DNA from: Caprimulgus europaeus
Taxonomy: Eukaryota > Chordata > Aves > Caprimulgiformes > Caprimulgidae
Assembly (NCBI GenBank): GCA_907165065.1
Contig: OU015526.1
Span: 66,301,723-66,365,722, forward strand
DNA: 64,000 nt
Direction of reading: 5' to 3'
Positions within the stretch are counted from its first letter, which is position 1. Every line of letters starts with the position of its first letter. The translations under genes were made by a program, and so were the position numbers. Below are positions 13,601 through 26,200 of the stretch, piece after piece. The notes under the pieces are model-generated. The model saw nothing but the letters and a program-made list of their open reading frames with translations. It was not told the DNA's origin and did not search any database.

Positions 13601-16600
13601 TGTTAAAACATCTTTAATAGCTGATACTTCACAGGGATGCTCTCTGGAAAAGAGCAAACTTCTCTAAGGAAGTTGCTGAGGGATAAGAAGTTCAAGGAAG
13701 GGGGGAAAAAAGCTTAGCCACCTTCTTGTCTTGATCAGAGGATGTGCATACCATATGCTAGAAAATGGCAAAATGAAAGGGTGGTGTTGATCATGTCATT
13801 AAGACATAACTATGTTAATGTTAATATGAAAACAGCAGGCTATTAATGATCTCTTGGACTAACTGAATTGGAAAATTTGAGATGTTTCCAGCCAATACTT
13901 CTATATACACAGTATGTCTTTCAATGTTTCAGCACATGTCAAGGAGAAGGAAGAAACAGTTCTCATTCCATTATCTTCTTGGGTTAAGAAAATGTGGTAT
14001 GAGTTGGGTTTTTTATTTATTTTATTTGGTGATTAAATTACATTTAATGTTAAGTATTTGTGAGGTACTTGTAATTCTGCTAGTAAAATGTTCAAAAGTG
14101 TTACTTGAGTGAGCTGGCCTGTTGCAGCATTATTTTGCCTTAGTACTTCTATCAACTTCCTGCTTTTAAAATTCTTAGAGTATTGGGAAGCTTCCACAAA
14201 GTTATCCAGAATGTATTGTTACTAAGCTGGTTAATTAGAAGTTCTGTCATGAAAAATCGAATTGATTAGTTCAACTCATTAGTTCAAACATTAAAGATTT
14301 TTGGTCTTTCACATCACTAATGCACAATTTGTGGTCGACTTATTTGCCAGCAGTAATTTTGAGATGAAATCTGGATCTTGGGTAGCTTTGCCTGTTAGAT
14401 AGAAAGAGACAGGCTCAGTTTAAGACTGTAGGAAAATTGGATGGCGTTTCTTGCTGTGTATTTCAGACCCCCAAAATGTATGCCTCAAACTTTTATGAAC
14501 CAGTGCAATACAAATCTTGGCAGTGTTAAGTTATTTAGAGCTTCCCTGTGTGTGCTGAAGCTTATCAGAAATCTCAACATCCTTGCCTTAACAGATTCTG
14601 CATACTTTAAAATTCTAGGAAATATTCCTAAAAAAGCATGTGTAATCAACTTTGAGATAACCTGAGCATACAATGTAATTTTTGTGATTTACCTTATTTT
14701 GTTGGGTTTTGATGGGATGTTTGCATACTCCCTATGTCTTGAGATTGGGTTTTTCATTAATCTGACAATAGCTATTTCTAGGAATGAAGATGTGACTGGC
14801 AGATTTGAAGGGTTTTTAAATTTTCTCTTGAAGTCCAAATAAAAAAGGAGTATGAAGACTTGCTGGTGATGATATTCAAGATATGTCTTGTATCAAATGA
14901 ATAAATTAGCTTTACTTTGTGAAGTTGAATTTTCTGTGTATATTTTTAGAGGTGGCAAGAGCAGCATCATTGGTTTCTATGTACATCTGAGAATTAAAAT
15001 GAATGCAACTCAACCTCTCTTGGTTGTTCATTGTCACAAAAGTAACAAAATAGTGGGGAGTTTGGACTTGTAGCTGATTGAGCTTTGAAATTAATGGAAA
15101 ATAGTTTCCCCAGTGCTTAAGAAACATAATTTGAATTTTGGTGTAGGATGGGGGGGTGACTAGATAATTTTTGAAGGTCCCTTCCACCAATCCAAACAGT
15201 TCTGTGCTTCAGTGAAAAATGTTTGTTTCTCAGGTGGCTGTGAATAAAGTGGTTTGCAATTTTTTCCAAGAGTCTCTTAAATTCTTAGAAGATTATAAAA
15301 CTTGTGACAATGTCTTTTATTGAAATTGCTATCAGTAAATTTAAAGTTCAGTTAAGTAGCAACTAGAGCAGGTTATTTATTTTCTATTCTAGTCTGTATT
15401 CTACAGATATGCACGTCCATGGTGTAGCCAATTCGATAGAGAGCAGCAATGTTTTAAAGAGCCTATTGTAAATCCCTGATAAAAGTTTTCAAACAGATGA
15501 TGCAATATTTAATTACAGTGACTACAGAAGACTTACATGCCAGTGTCTTGCTACAGGAATGGCTAGATGGATTGCCTGTTTAATTTTTTAAGTAGTTTGA
15601 TATTGTTTTGAGCAAAGCTTTTCTGCTTGGGCAAGGACTTTAGAACATCTTCTTGCATGAGGTTTTTTTAATTGGATGGCATTAGGATTAGTATATCTGT
15701 GAATTATATGAATATATATGTGATATCTGTAGGATTAGCTGTGCAGTGTTCAACCCACTTTTCTGAGTGGATGGTGTTTGAGCAAGGCGTTCTGTTTGTG
15801 CCCTTTTGTGACACTTGCTGTTGTCAGTACTTAGATTTTACTACACATGTAATTATTTCTTCAGCAGATATTTTTATGGTAGTCAGGACTGCAGTCTTGT
15901 ATATGAGAAAGTAGCAAAAAAACCTGGAAGTCTATCTGAAGTCTGCATTTGCAAAATGAAAAAAACAAACCAAAACAATTAGCCAAGAGCCAATAGAAAG
16001 TGTTTGGTGTGGACAGTGATGTACACAACAGAATTCAGATTTCCTGTGTCCGACAAAGGTTTTAGCTGCAGAGCTATTCTTACATAGAAAATCTTGTCTC
16101 TGCCTTGTATCACTTCTGTAGTGCGGAGATCTGGATCCTGTGGACACCAGCCTAGTTCAGTGCCTCGTTTGCTATCTAGGTGAGACTGATGGGGATGAGC
16201 AGAGCATAATGTGATGTCACGCATGTAAGCAAGAGAATTAGAAGTCAACTCTAATTCACTGACTCTTGAGTGCTTTACCTTTAATTTTAAGCAGGTAGTT
16301 CCTTGCATGGAACTTAGGTTTCTTTGGAATCTGAGTCTTCTGACTACTGAGTCTTCTGAGCTACTTTCTAGGAGTAGTAAGGTACTCTATACTGTATGAA
16401 ACCCAACATGATCATGCTGTAGTATGTATGGCAGTAATCTAGGTGTTGAGACTGAATGTGATTACTAGAGCAGTGCAAGTCACAGGTTAATGATTCTGGA
16501 TGAAGTTGTCTAGTTAAGGAAACACACAATGGATATCCAATCCCTACCAAATTAGAGACTATGTGATTTGTTTAAAGTCTCACTTCCTGTTTTTAAAAAA

Positions 16601-17119
16601 TATCTCCAGGAGGACGCACCAGCTTTAGCTTCTGAGTAGGCTTGCGAACTTGCAGATTAAGAAAACTCTTATCTGTATATGAGGGGGATAATGAAGTTGT
16701 ACTGCTAGCCTTTAAATCAATAGTGTCTGTTGTAATTTCTTAAAAACAAGCAAAACTGTAAAAAAACAAATCCTGAAACCCTGACTAACTCTAACTGGGT
16801 GTGAAATAGAATGATACAAGTAAAATATGTCTTATGAATGTTCCAAGTGTGTGCTGAATTTTTAAGGACACAAAATTTGCATGTATGTGGAACCTCTTAT
16901 TTAAAGATCTATTTTATTTTTACTTATTTTATTTTATATATATAAATAAAAGGTTCTATAGACATGCAAAACTGTATATGTGTATATGTATAAGCCACAT
17001 GTTCTGTAGATTATAATATAAGTGTGAGGCCAAAGAATCTATAACAACGAACACCACCTTTAAATTTTTCCATCAAGCTAAAAATGTGTTGTCTAACTGA
17101 CTTGTTTTCTTTTTACTAG
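10674..17119 (+). other. ANAPC10: ANAPC10 intron 1 (left boundary uncertain)
   Basis: This stretch runs from the CpG island to the first coding exon. Exon 1 was not resolved; plausible donors are CAG|GTGGGG at 10672|10673 and CCAG|GTGTGA at 10805|10806. The rest is AT-rich with a short CR1 tail at 15145-15215 and no other recognised gene or repeat. Confidence 0.5.
15145..15215 (+). mobile_element. CR1 LINE, 3'-terminal fragment
   Basis: The pattern GACTAGATAATTTTTGAAGG, then TCCCTTCCACCAATCCAAAC and AGTTCTGTG matches the well-known CR1 3' end (GGACTAGATGATCTTTGAGG, TCCCTTCCAACC, ATTCTRTG). About 70 bp is recognisable; it is diverged and therefore old. Confidence 0.8.
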
Positions 17120-17236
17120 AAATGACTACCCCAAACAAGACACCACCTGGTGCTGATCCAAAGCAGTTAGAGAGGACTGGTACTGTTAGAGAAATAGGCT
17201 CACAAGCAGTTTGGTCTCTTTCATCCTGTAAACCAG
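17120..17236 (+). CDS. ANAPC10: ANAPC10 first coding exon
   Basis: The acceptor TTTTTACTAG ends at 17119, the ATG is at 17122-17124 and the donor CCAG|GTAATT is at 17237. Coding is 38 codons plus 1 nt, ending at WSLSSCKP. Only two exonic bases precede the ATG, so most of the initiation context comes from exon 1. Confidence 0.96.
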
Positions 17237-20200
17237 GTAATTTCACAGCAAATGATATAAAAAGCTGAGTGTGCGTTTTTCTTCTTGAATATGTAGTATT
17301 TTATGTTTTTATAAGAAGACATGTATACACGAGTGTAGCAGTGTAACTGCTGTAGTGTAAGCTGCTTGGGTAGCCACTACAAATAATTTTGGCCTAGTCT
17401 ATATTTAATGCAATATGAAAATTATAAACATATCAGCAATCCTACAGTGAAGTAATATCTCATATTAACAAAACAGATCTTTTACTGATTTTATACTAAA
17501 TTGGTTTTTTTACTTGCACAGTGAACAGACTAAACCATGTGAGCAGAAACACTCCTGGCTCTGTGTAATTGTTTCTATCCTTCATCGTTTTGCCTGGATA
17601 TCTTTGATTTTTAATTTTGAAAAAAAACATGCAGCTGGATGACCTAAATGCTCTTTCCAAACTTTGTGTGAACTCAGCTGTTATAGTGTAGCTCCCTAAA
17701 ATCATGCAAGTAAGATGAAACTACTGTAAATGGTCATGAGGTGCAGTTAATGATAGCTTATACCTGCTCAAATTATCTGAAAATTTATATTCTTTTCATT
17801 TGAGGTGGTTGAGTTGCTATCCCAGAAATCTGTCAGGAATTGACCTGGTATCTTGCTGCAGCCTGGAGTCACTGATCCCTGTATGTCACAACATTGTGTT
17901 CAGGCTGAATGTTGTTGATCTGATATCCTGGTACCTTACTTGGAGAAAAATATCATATGACTTAGTTGTTTCAAACAGAGTGAAGATAATATTTTATTGC
18001 AGATTAAACTTCAACTGCTGAATTAAAACTGCAGCTAGCGTGAACAATCAATAAAGGGATGTGATTAGTAAAAGGAAAGATAATGAGGGAATGGAAAAAT
18101 GAAGATCTGGAGCTTTTTCTTTAAATGTGACAGCGTTAACTTTCAGGAATACTGATTTTGGCATCTATTGCTTGTTCTACCTACTAACTTGAAAAAGTAA
18201 AAATATTCTGGGACACTACTTGAAAACAGAATGTCTATTTAGCTAAAATTTTATAGTAAATGAATGATCTGTGCTAATGATTACTGCTGAACTAAAGCAA
18301 AGATTATAGAATTGGTGGAAAAGCCTAACCATTAAGTATTGTTCTTGCAATTAGTATGAATTACTACTTAACCATTTGAAATTCCGGGATGTGTTGAATG
18401 ATTTCAAACTCTACAGACTTCAATAGGAGGAAAAAAAAAATGTAAAGACACTTGAGTACTGAGCTTTGATCAACAGATTCCCTTGTTTAAGTTTTATGTC
18501 ACAAAAGCATAGGCACAACTTGGATATCGAGAAATGTTTCCTTATGTGTTATAACTTAAGATGCACGCTTTAGTTTGTAACAGCTATAAAAATTTACATC
18601 TGTAATGTCTACATCATGGACATGGGATGTTCAAGACTATCACTTTTTCTTTTTCTTAGGATTTGGAGTGGATCAGTTACGGGATGATAATCTAGAAACT
18701 TACTGGCAGTCAGATGGATCACAGCCTCATTTGGTGAACATCCAATTTAGGTATTAAAAATTACTCTGTATGGGTTAGGGTATTTTGTATGACTTTGTGT
18801 TGTTGATTAATGTTCACGAAGATAGAAATTTTGGAAGTGCAAGGATTCCTGGGTTAATCCTGTTACCCAACTGGTAAGAAGCCAGTTAAATGGCATTAAT
18901 AAAAATGGTTTTTTTCAAATGTTATGGTTACTAAATGCCTAAATAAGCAACAAAAAGCAATGTTGAATAATATGTCATTTGTAACAGTTTCACATTTACC
19001 TACCTAAGGTGACATTTTTGTCCTGATTTTCTGTCTTTTAATGTAATTTGAAGGGTAGATGACTGTTTTTAAAGTAGTCTTGTATGACTTAACTTATCAT
19101 TCGAGAAACCTTTTTCTATTCTATTCTATTCTGTGTAGGATGCTTTCAGTCCTTTTTCTTTAGCCAAACTCTTAAGATGAGGTTTGATGTTTGTCACCTT
19201 TTTATTTGCTTTCTGTAGAACTCTTTGTTATAGTAATAGAGCCCATATTTGATAAGCTAAACATATCACATACAAGTGTTTATTTGGCATCTTGGCCTTT
19301 AGTTGTATTTCTTGATATACTGACACTTTGGGAGGCAGATAAAGGAGAACAGTGAAAATCAACTCTGTGCTTAACTTAATGTGGAAAACCACCTGGCTGC
19401 TTTAACAGTGCGGCTCTTATAAATCAGTAGACACACTTATATTAAGTTTTAGAAGATTTAAATCCTTCATTATTACAAACTAGCAACAAACTCATCCCCA
19501 GTACTTTTCTCTGATACTTACGTAGCTTTTGTTGCTTCTTGCAGAAGAAAAACAACAGTGAAGACCTTATGTATTTATGCAGACTACAAATCTGATGAAA
19601 GTTACACTCCAAGCAAAATCTCTGTCAGAGTAGGAAATAATTTTCATAATCTCCAGGAAATCCGGGTAGGTCAATAATGCTTTCCTTTCTGCCTTAAATA
19701 GTCTTCTCTCATTAGGACATCTGATGTAGTTTTTGGAGGTAAAATATGGCATCGTGCTTGGAGGGAGAAAATGGCTGGGTTTATTTTGATGTTTGTTTTT
19801 GGTTTTTATCTTGGAAATTTACTAAGATTACTAAATCAGCCAGTTTTTATCAGGCTGCATTACCAACACGATTATATCAGGTTTGATATATAGATCCTGT
19901 AATGAGATAGAGTGGGGTTTTCCAGGACAGGGCTGTTTAGAATTGGTTAAACTTTTATCTCACTTCAAATATCTACAAACCCTATGCATTGTGTACGTTG
20001 AAAGGAAGACTTAGCTTTTAAATATGTGCATTTTTAAACTTAACTTGAATTAATGCTTTATAAGAATGGGTTGTTCAGCTGTTGAGCCTCACTAGGAATC
20101 AGGATTTAAAACTACAGGTTTTATTTATGGCTGTGTATGGTGCATAAATATCTTTGGAGTCTGGATTTAATTTTTGGGACGCTGTGTATATTCTACTTAA

Positions 20201-23200
20201 CTAGTAGCGTCTGATTCAAAGATCACTTTGAGACCCTGGCAAAAAGAAATTGGGACACAAGGCCTTGATCATCAGTTATGCAAAGATTTCTTTGTATTCT
20301 GGTGACTAGAGTCTTTATGTAAGTAAGAATATACATATTTGCTAATAGCTGACTCTAGCCACTACTGATGGTGACAGCTAAGGGAATTGCAGCACTAACT
20401 TTTCAAAAATCTTATATAAAGCAAGCAAGATACCAGTTTAAATTGGAAGTCTTATGAAAACTACAATCAAATGTGTTCATAAATGATGTTTTATTTTTGA
20501 GAATAATTTCTAATATTTTACCTTTTTTTTTTTTATAGTGGACAGTAACTGAGATGTAGAAATTTTGGAAGGGATGCGGTATTTTTGTTTTTATCAATAT
20601 AGTGCAAAATCCAATTTCCATTTCTGTAGATATAACATTTGATGCTTAAGACTTGAATGGGACATAGATTTTTAGTGTTTTGTTAATGCTTTTATTTACA
20701 AAAGTGTAGTAGTCAACCCCAGTATTTTTTCATGGTGACACTTCGATCCAGAAAAAGGTTCTTTGATGAAACAACTGAGATCAGACTTGAGTTGCTTTAA
20801 CTGCTTAGTTTTGCTAGCCTTTTGGTAAATAATAAAAGCAGATTTAATATAATCTGTGGTCTTTGTAGAAGTCTACCTTGTAAATTTATCAGGTTACTCA
20901 TGAGCAGGTATCTTTGCTAATTTTGAGTTACGGTAGCCTCATGTTTCAGATTCCTGTTCTCTGGAGCCCAGCAGCTACTGGCTGATATATTGGGAGGGTT
21001 TAATTTACATCTCTTATATGGCAGGTATTACAGTAACAAAAGTATCGGATTGATGAAAAAAGGGAGGTGTTAAATAGTGGTTTGAATTTTTATCGGTTTT
21101 GCATTGTTTTTCAGTGTTTGATGTCCTAGTGAGAGCAATTTATAAGTAGAAGGCTGTAGATGCACTGGGAATAGAAAGTATAGTAAACATGTATGCCTCT
21201 GTTATGTTGGAACTCTGTATCTTTCTATATTCTTTCAATGATTTGTGATGTTCTTTCAAGTTTTGACCCAAACTTTTATTCTGAATCTTAAATGGAAGGG
21301 TCTTGACTCTTTAAAAAATGAAATAATCTTTTGAAAGAAATTAGTCATCACATTACTTTGACTTTAATCAACTGCAATTCTGTCTTTTAGTCTTCTTAAT
21401 TGCATTGTAGCAAATTGCATGCTGTATAATGGTGACAGCAGCTGGATTTTCACTTGTGTCAGGCTAAGGTCTGGTTTGCAAGTGTCCACTAGATGTCATT
21501 GTTGTCCTTAATTAGCAGCTTGATTGCGTGCTTGTATTCTACTCTTCCAATAACTAACTGATTATCCTTTTATAATAATGTTTAGTACAGCATTATACAT
21601 GTAACTGCAATAACTTGCAGTTATTTCTTATGCAGTGGTAAACCTCCACTTTTGAAGATATATGTGTTATTAAAGATCTAGAGAAAACAATAAAATGTAT
21701 AATAAGCACGTTAGTCTTCTGCAATTTCTCAGGCAATATTTCTTTATCTTTTTTTCTTGCTAAACACAAGATTCTACACCTAATGTATTTAGTTAAAAAG
21801 GCACTTCTAAAAGATACTTTTGTATATTTTTTAATAGTATATTAGTGTAACTGTACTATGTTGCATGAGAGCAGTAATTCTTATGTATACCACCTGCTCT
21901 TAGGCTTTTCTTACCTCAAAACTGAGGTGGAAATATGGTCAAGCTGTGTACTAAAGAGATACAGTACTTTGATGCTGTGAAATACTAGTGACTGTTGTCA
22001 CCACTGTAATGTTAAATATTGCTATCAATGTTTTGTGTTTCAGAATGTGTTTCTTAAATTTTCCTTCAGTCCTGAAACTTTCTCTTTTCTTCAGCTTCTC
22101 TGACGCATGGGCAGGTTATTAAAACAGTGTGAACTGTTATGAGCTCTTTAGAGAAATCTGCTTAATTATACAATGATTCCATTGGCTTCAGGACTGGTTA
22201 ACTGGGTGGAAAATCTAGCTAAATCATTTTATAGTTTTCCATGGATATTTGCCCAGCTTATAGTGTCTAATGAAAGTCCTATGAGGCTTCCATATGTTTT
22301 CTTCCTAATGGTCTAATTTTCAAAACAATGCAATGTGCTGTTAAGCTAGGTTTTATCACTGATATAAGATTAGGTCTAGTTTGTGGTCTAGCATGCAGGC
22401 ATGTCCTTTTTGGAACCTAAGATGAAATTATTTTCTAAATAAAAGGGTTTTTTTTCCCCCTGTGAGAAACAAGTCATTTTTAACCCATCCTATCGATGAG
22501 AACAGCTGTTGTAACCTGTCAGTATTATCCTTTGCCCAGCTGGAGGAACTACAGTTAAGATGTGTGCAGTAAGCCTTCTCCTCTGACTTCAGTCCCTTTT
22601 TATCACAGCTGTCAAGCTTGGAGAGCAAGTATTTTCTCATTTCCAGTCTCAGAGTTCTCCTACATAATGGTTCAAACAGTCTGGATGGACAAGATAGTCT
22701 ATAGAGGCGTTTTTGGAACAGCATCCAGACTCTTCAGTATGTGATTTAAATTATTGCACTTTCTCATGGTACGAAAATAACTCACAGCAAAGGATGCGAG
22801 TGAACTGTTGGCTGCAAGAAACCTCTGGTCTCTTCAAATAATTTTCACTTGTTGCCTTTGTACTTGTCCAAGACTTTTAAGTTATCAGCAGTTAGTATTG
22901 CCATAAAAAGATTTAAGTGTTATGCTACTAAGTGCAGGTAGGACTTCGGGTTCTATTAACCTAGTAGTTTCAGTGGCTGCTGCTGTCAGCCTGTAACACA
23001 GGGACTTTACACAGCAAAGCAAGACACCTGTAAACTCTTGTATTGACTGGTTCTACATCTTTGGATAGAAAGCACTCTGGGAAGGTAGGGGTCAGACTTT
23101 CTGAAAACAGTTACTGACTTCACATTAGTTCACATCTGGGAAGCCATTGGTGTTTAAGCCCAGAATTAAAGTTGTTTTAAGAGGCAGAACCCCTCCTGAA

Positions 23201-26200
23201 AGAGAAAATCTTCTATTTGACTGTGCCCTGTAGAGGTCTCAACAACAGAATATGGCATGTGTGTCTTGGCTATAACTAGGTAAGATGCAACTTGACAGGT
23301 ATAATTTCCTTCCTATTCCAGTAGGAATTAGTTCTTCCAGTGCGCTTTTTGGACTTTCTCATGATTTTTAATTTGGAGTGGGACATGTTTTTCATTTAGT
23401 TGTTTGTGTAGTTCAGAGAAACGGGTAAGGTTTGTGATAGGACCAAACCATTGCTAGTGCATGACATTGCTATGTGTACTTTGCTTTTCAAATTGCATAA
23501 GGGTAATAATAATCCACATAGCAAATAAGAGATGTTAATGATCAGGCCTAGAAGGAAATGGTCAGAAATACCACATGACGGAGGAGGACAGACAGGCTGT
23601 GGCTGTGAATGTTCTCTCTTTGTTCAGTAGCACAAATCTGCAAGCAGATAGCATCATGGCTTTGTGTAACCTAGGTAAGCAAGATGTTTGCTCTTGGCTT
23701 CATTTGGAAGTTCAGTCTGAAGCAGTGCTGCTGGAACGAGGTAACTCCCCTGTTAACCACCTCTGTAGGTATGCAGTGCTCTGTCACTGAGTGGTGATGG
23801 GTAGCCCTTGTATAGGAAAAAGACACTTTGTCACTGGGGGTCCTATGTAGCAGACTCTTCATCAGAGGGTGATACTAAGTATTAAACATTGCTTTGAAAG
23901 AGGCCTGCTTTAACTCAGTTGATGTACATTTTCCTACTGGAACAGAAGTCTACTTAATGTTTTCAACAAGTCTCAGTTCTGAAGATAATTTTGAAGACTC
24001 AGGTGGAAGCCCTGTTATATTAATATATCTTTGCTGGCAAGCATATGAGTCCTTTGTTTCAGCTTTTTGTTGTCTTTTGTTGAATTGCTGTCTGTTGTTT
24101 TCAGTTTGTTTTCTAGCCTTTTTGGTCTTGCTTGGCATTTTGTGAGCAGGTGCTCCAGAGCTGCCACAAGCTCACTCATCAGTCTTCGTGGTGGCACGGC
24201 ATTGTCACCAAGCACCACGGACAGGGACGTTTCTTCACTTCTTTAAGATATTCTGCACTAGAGCAGGGAATTCCCAACCAGAGGAGTGCCCAAACTGGGG
24301 AGTTTTTCCAAGTGGTGTTTAAGGAAGGCTGATGCTATTGTGATCTCTTTACTCTGCCAGTGTCCAGAGATTGTAGTGAAGAGGCTGATCTTTTCTAGAC
24401 ACTTTCTGAAATTCAACAGCTAGCAATCTCAGCTTGTTTTCTGTATGTGAAGTAAACCTAGATACTGAGGTACAAGGAGATGCTAACTTGCCATAGGACT
24501 GTTGCAAGTTAATGAATCAAGAAAATTTATTGCTTCCAAGTCTCAGATCAGACATCTCTAAGGTGTATTTTAAACGGCTTTCATGTGAAGATGGAACACT
24601 GACTTGTTACTGCTTTATTTAGATTCCTGACTAGGCTTCAAATGCTTTGGTTAGAAACCATTCCTCTGTATTCTTTCTTCCATATAAGAAAAGACACATT
24701 GCTGACCCTTAATTATTTCCTGGGTTCAGAATGTCAATTAAAAATATTCAATCTGTTTTCTGCGAAATACACTTGATGCTAAGAAAAGACTGAGTAAACT
24801 TTAGCTTTACAGTATTTTTAAACTATAGTCTTTTTTTGTCTGTCTCTAGGATGCTCTGGAGATGAGGTCATCACATCAGCTTGTTCATTTTGATTGTTAA
24901 CTTGCTGCTATGCTAGTTGGGTATGGATTTAGTTTGTCAGGATGCAGACAATACCTGTTCCTTACATCTAAAATTTACCAATATTGGAAGCCTACAAAGC
25001 AGGGGAGTAGAGTGACCCACTGGTACTGGTTAGTTATTATGCCTTGTGATTGATGTCAAGGGTAGAAGTCAAGTTTAGGAAGCAGGGTTATTTCCATTTG
25101 ATGCAGTTGGTACTCCATATTTCCAACTTCCAGCAGAGAGGATATTTTGTGAGTCACTGACCAGGATGTTCACATGAATCCTACTTTACCAAAGAAAGGC
25201 TCGTTTAGTGACATAACATCACCGTTCCCTGCCAGTGTCATCATCCCTGCTCTTCATTCCTGTGCTTATGGAAATGTCTTGGTTTAGTCAGTTGTTCTGT
25301 CACCCATTGACCCCTCCTCACCTGGAAAGGGGAATTGGGAAAAGGAAAGGAGACCTGTGTGTTGAAATGAAAACAGATTTAATGAAATAATAATAAGAAT
25401 GAATATTAATACCAATACAAAATATACAAAGACATATGCAGCTGAGGAAAGCACAACAGTCACAGCAAGCAGGAGAGCAGGCCTTGGGAGCAGAATGATG
25501 GACAAGACCCTCCAGAGATGGTGGCCATTGAGGAAGACAACAAACTTTCCAATTTATTGAAGTGTGACATTTATGGTATGGAATACTTCTGTTGGCCAGC
25601 TTGGGTCATCTGCTATGGCTTTTGCTTCTCCTGGCCTTAGCACCTTGCTAACTAAACTGCTCAAGACCTTGATCACTGTGGAAACCCACATACCATGGCT
25701 GGCCAGAAATTAAAGTGTCTTATCAACTTTGTTCTCACCAGGTCGGGTGCTGCAGTCTTCTTAAAATGCAGTTTTTCTGACCAAGAATTAAATCTATGCT
25801 CCTATCCCAGCAAAACCAGGACAGAAAATAATCTAATATATATACTCTGAACTGTGGAAATTATGAACAGGATTTAAGTTTTCCTGCTTTTTGTACACTA
25901 ATACGTTGGAATGGAGCTTCCTATGCAATCATGAGAAATGCAGTTTTGAAGTGGCCTTTTGTGCATATGAGGTTCGTGTGTACAAATAGCAAGATCCACA
26001 CTAGATCTAGAATAATTCAGAAGATCGGAATATTATTTTGGTCCACACATCATAAGATTGTTAAGCATTTTTATCTTACCTTGCTCTGAAATGATATTTT
26101 AAGAAAAAGAAACATCGCTTCTGTTGGATCTTGGAGAGAAAAAAGAGGAAAACAACCTTGTTTTTATGCTGTGGCATGTGTTGCATGTAGAAAGGTATTT

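Noticed and set aside
22428-22724. 98-codon minus-strand frame in ANAPC10 intron 4
   Set aside because: Considered as a transposon remnant, but it matches none of the CR1 ORF2 phrases found elsewhere in the window.
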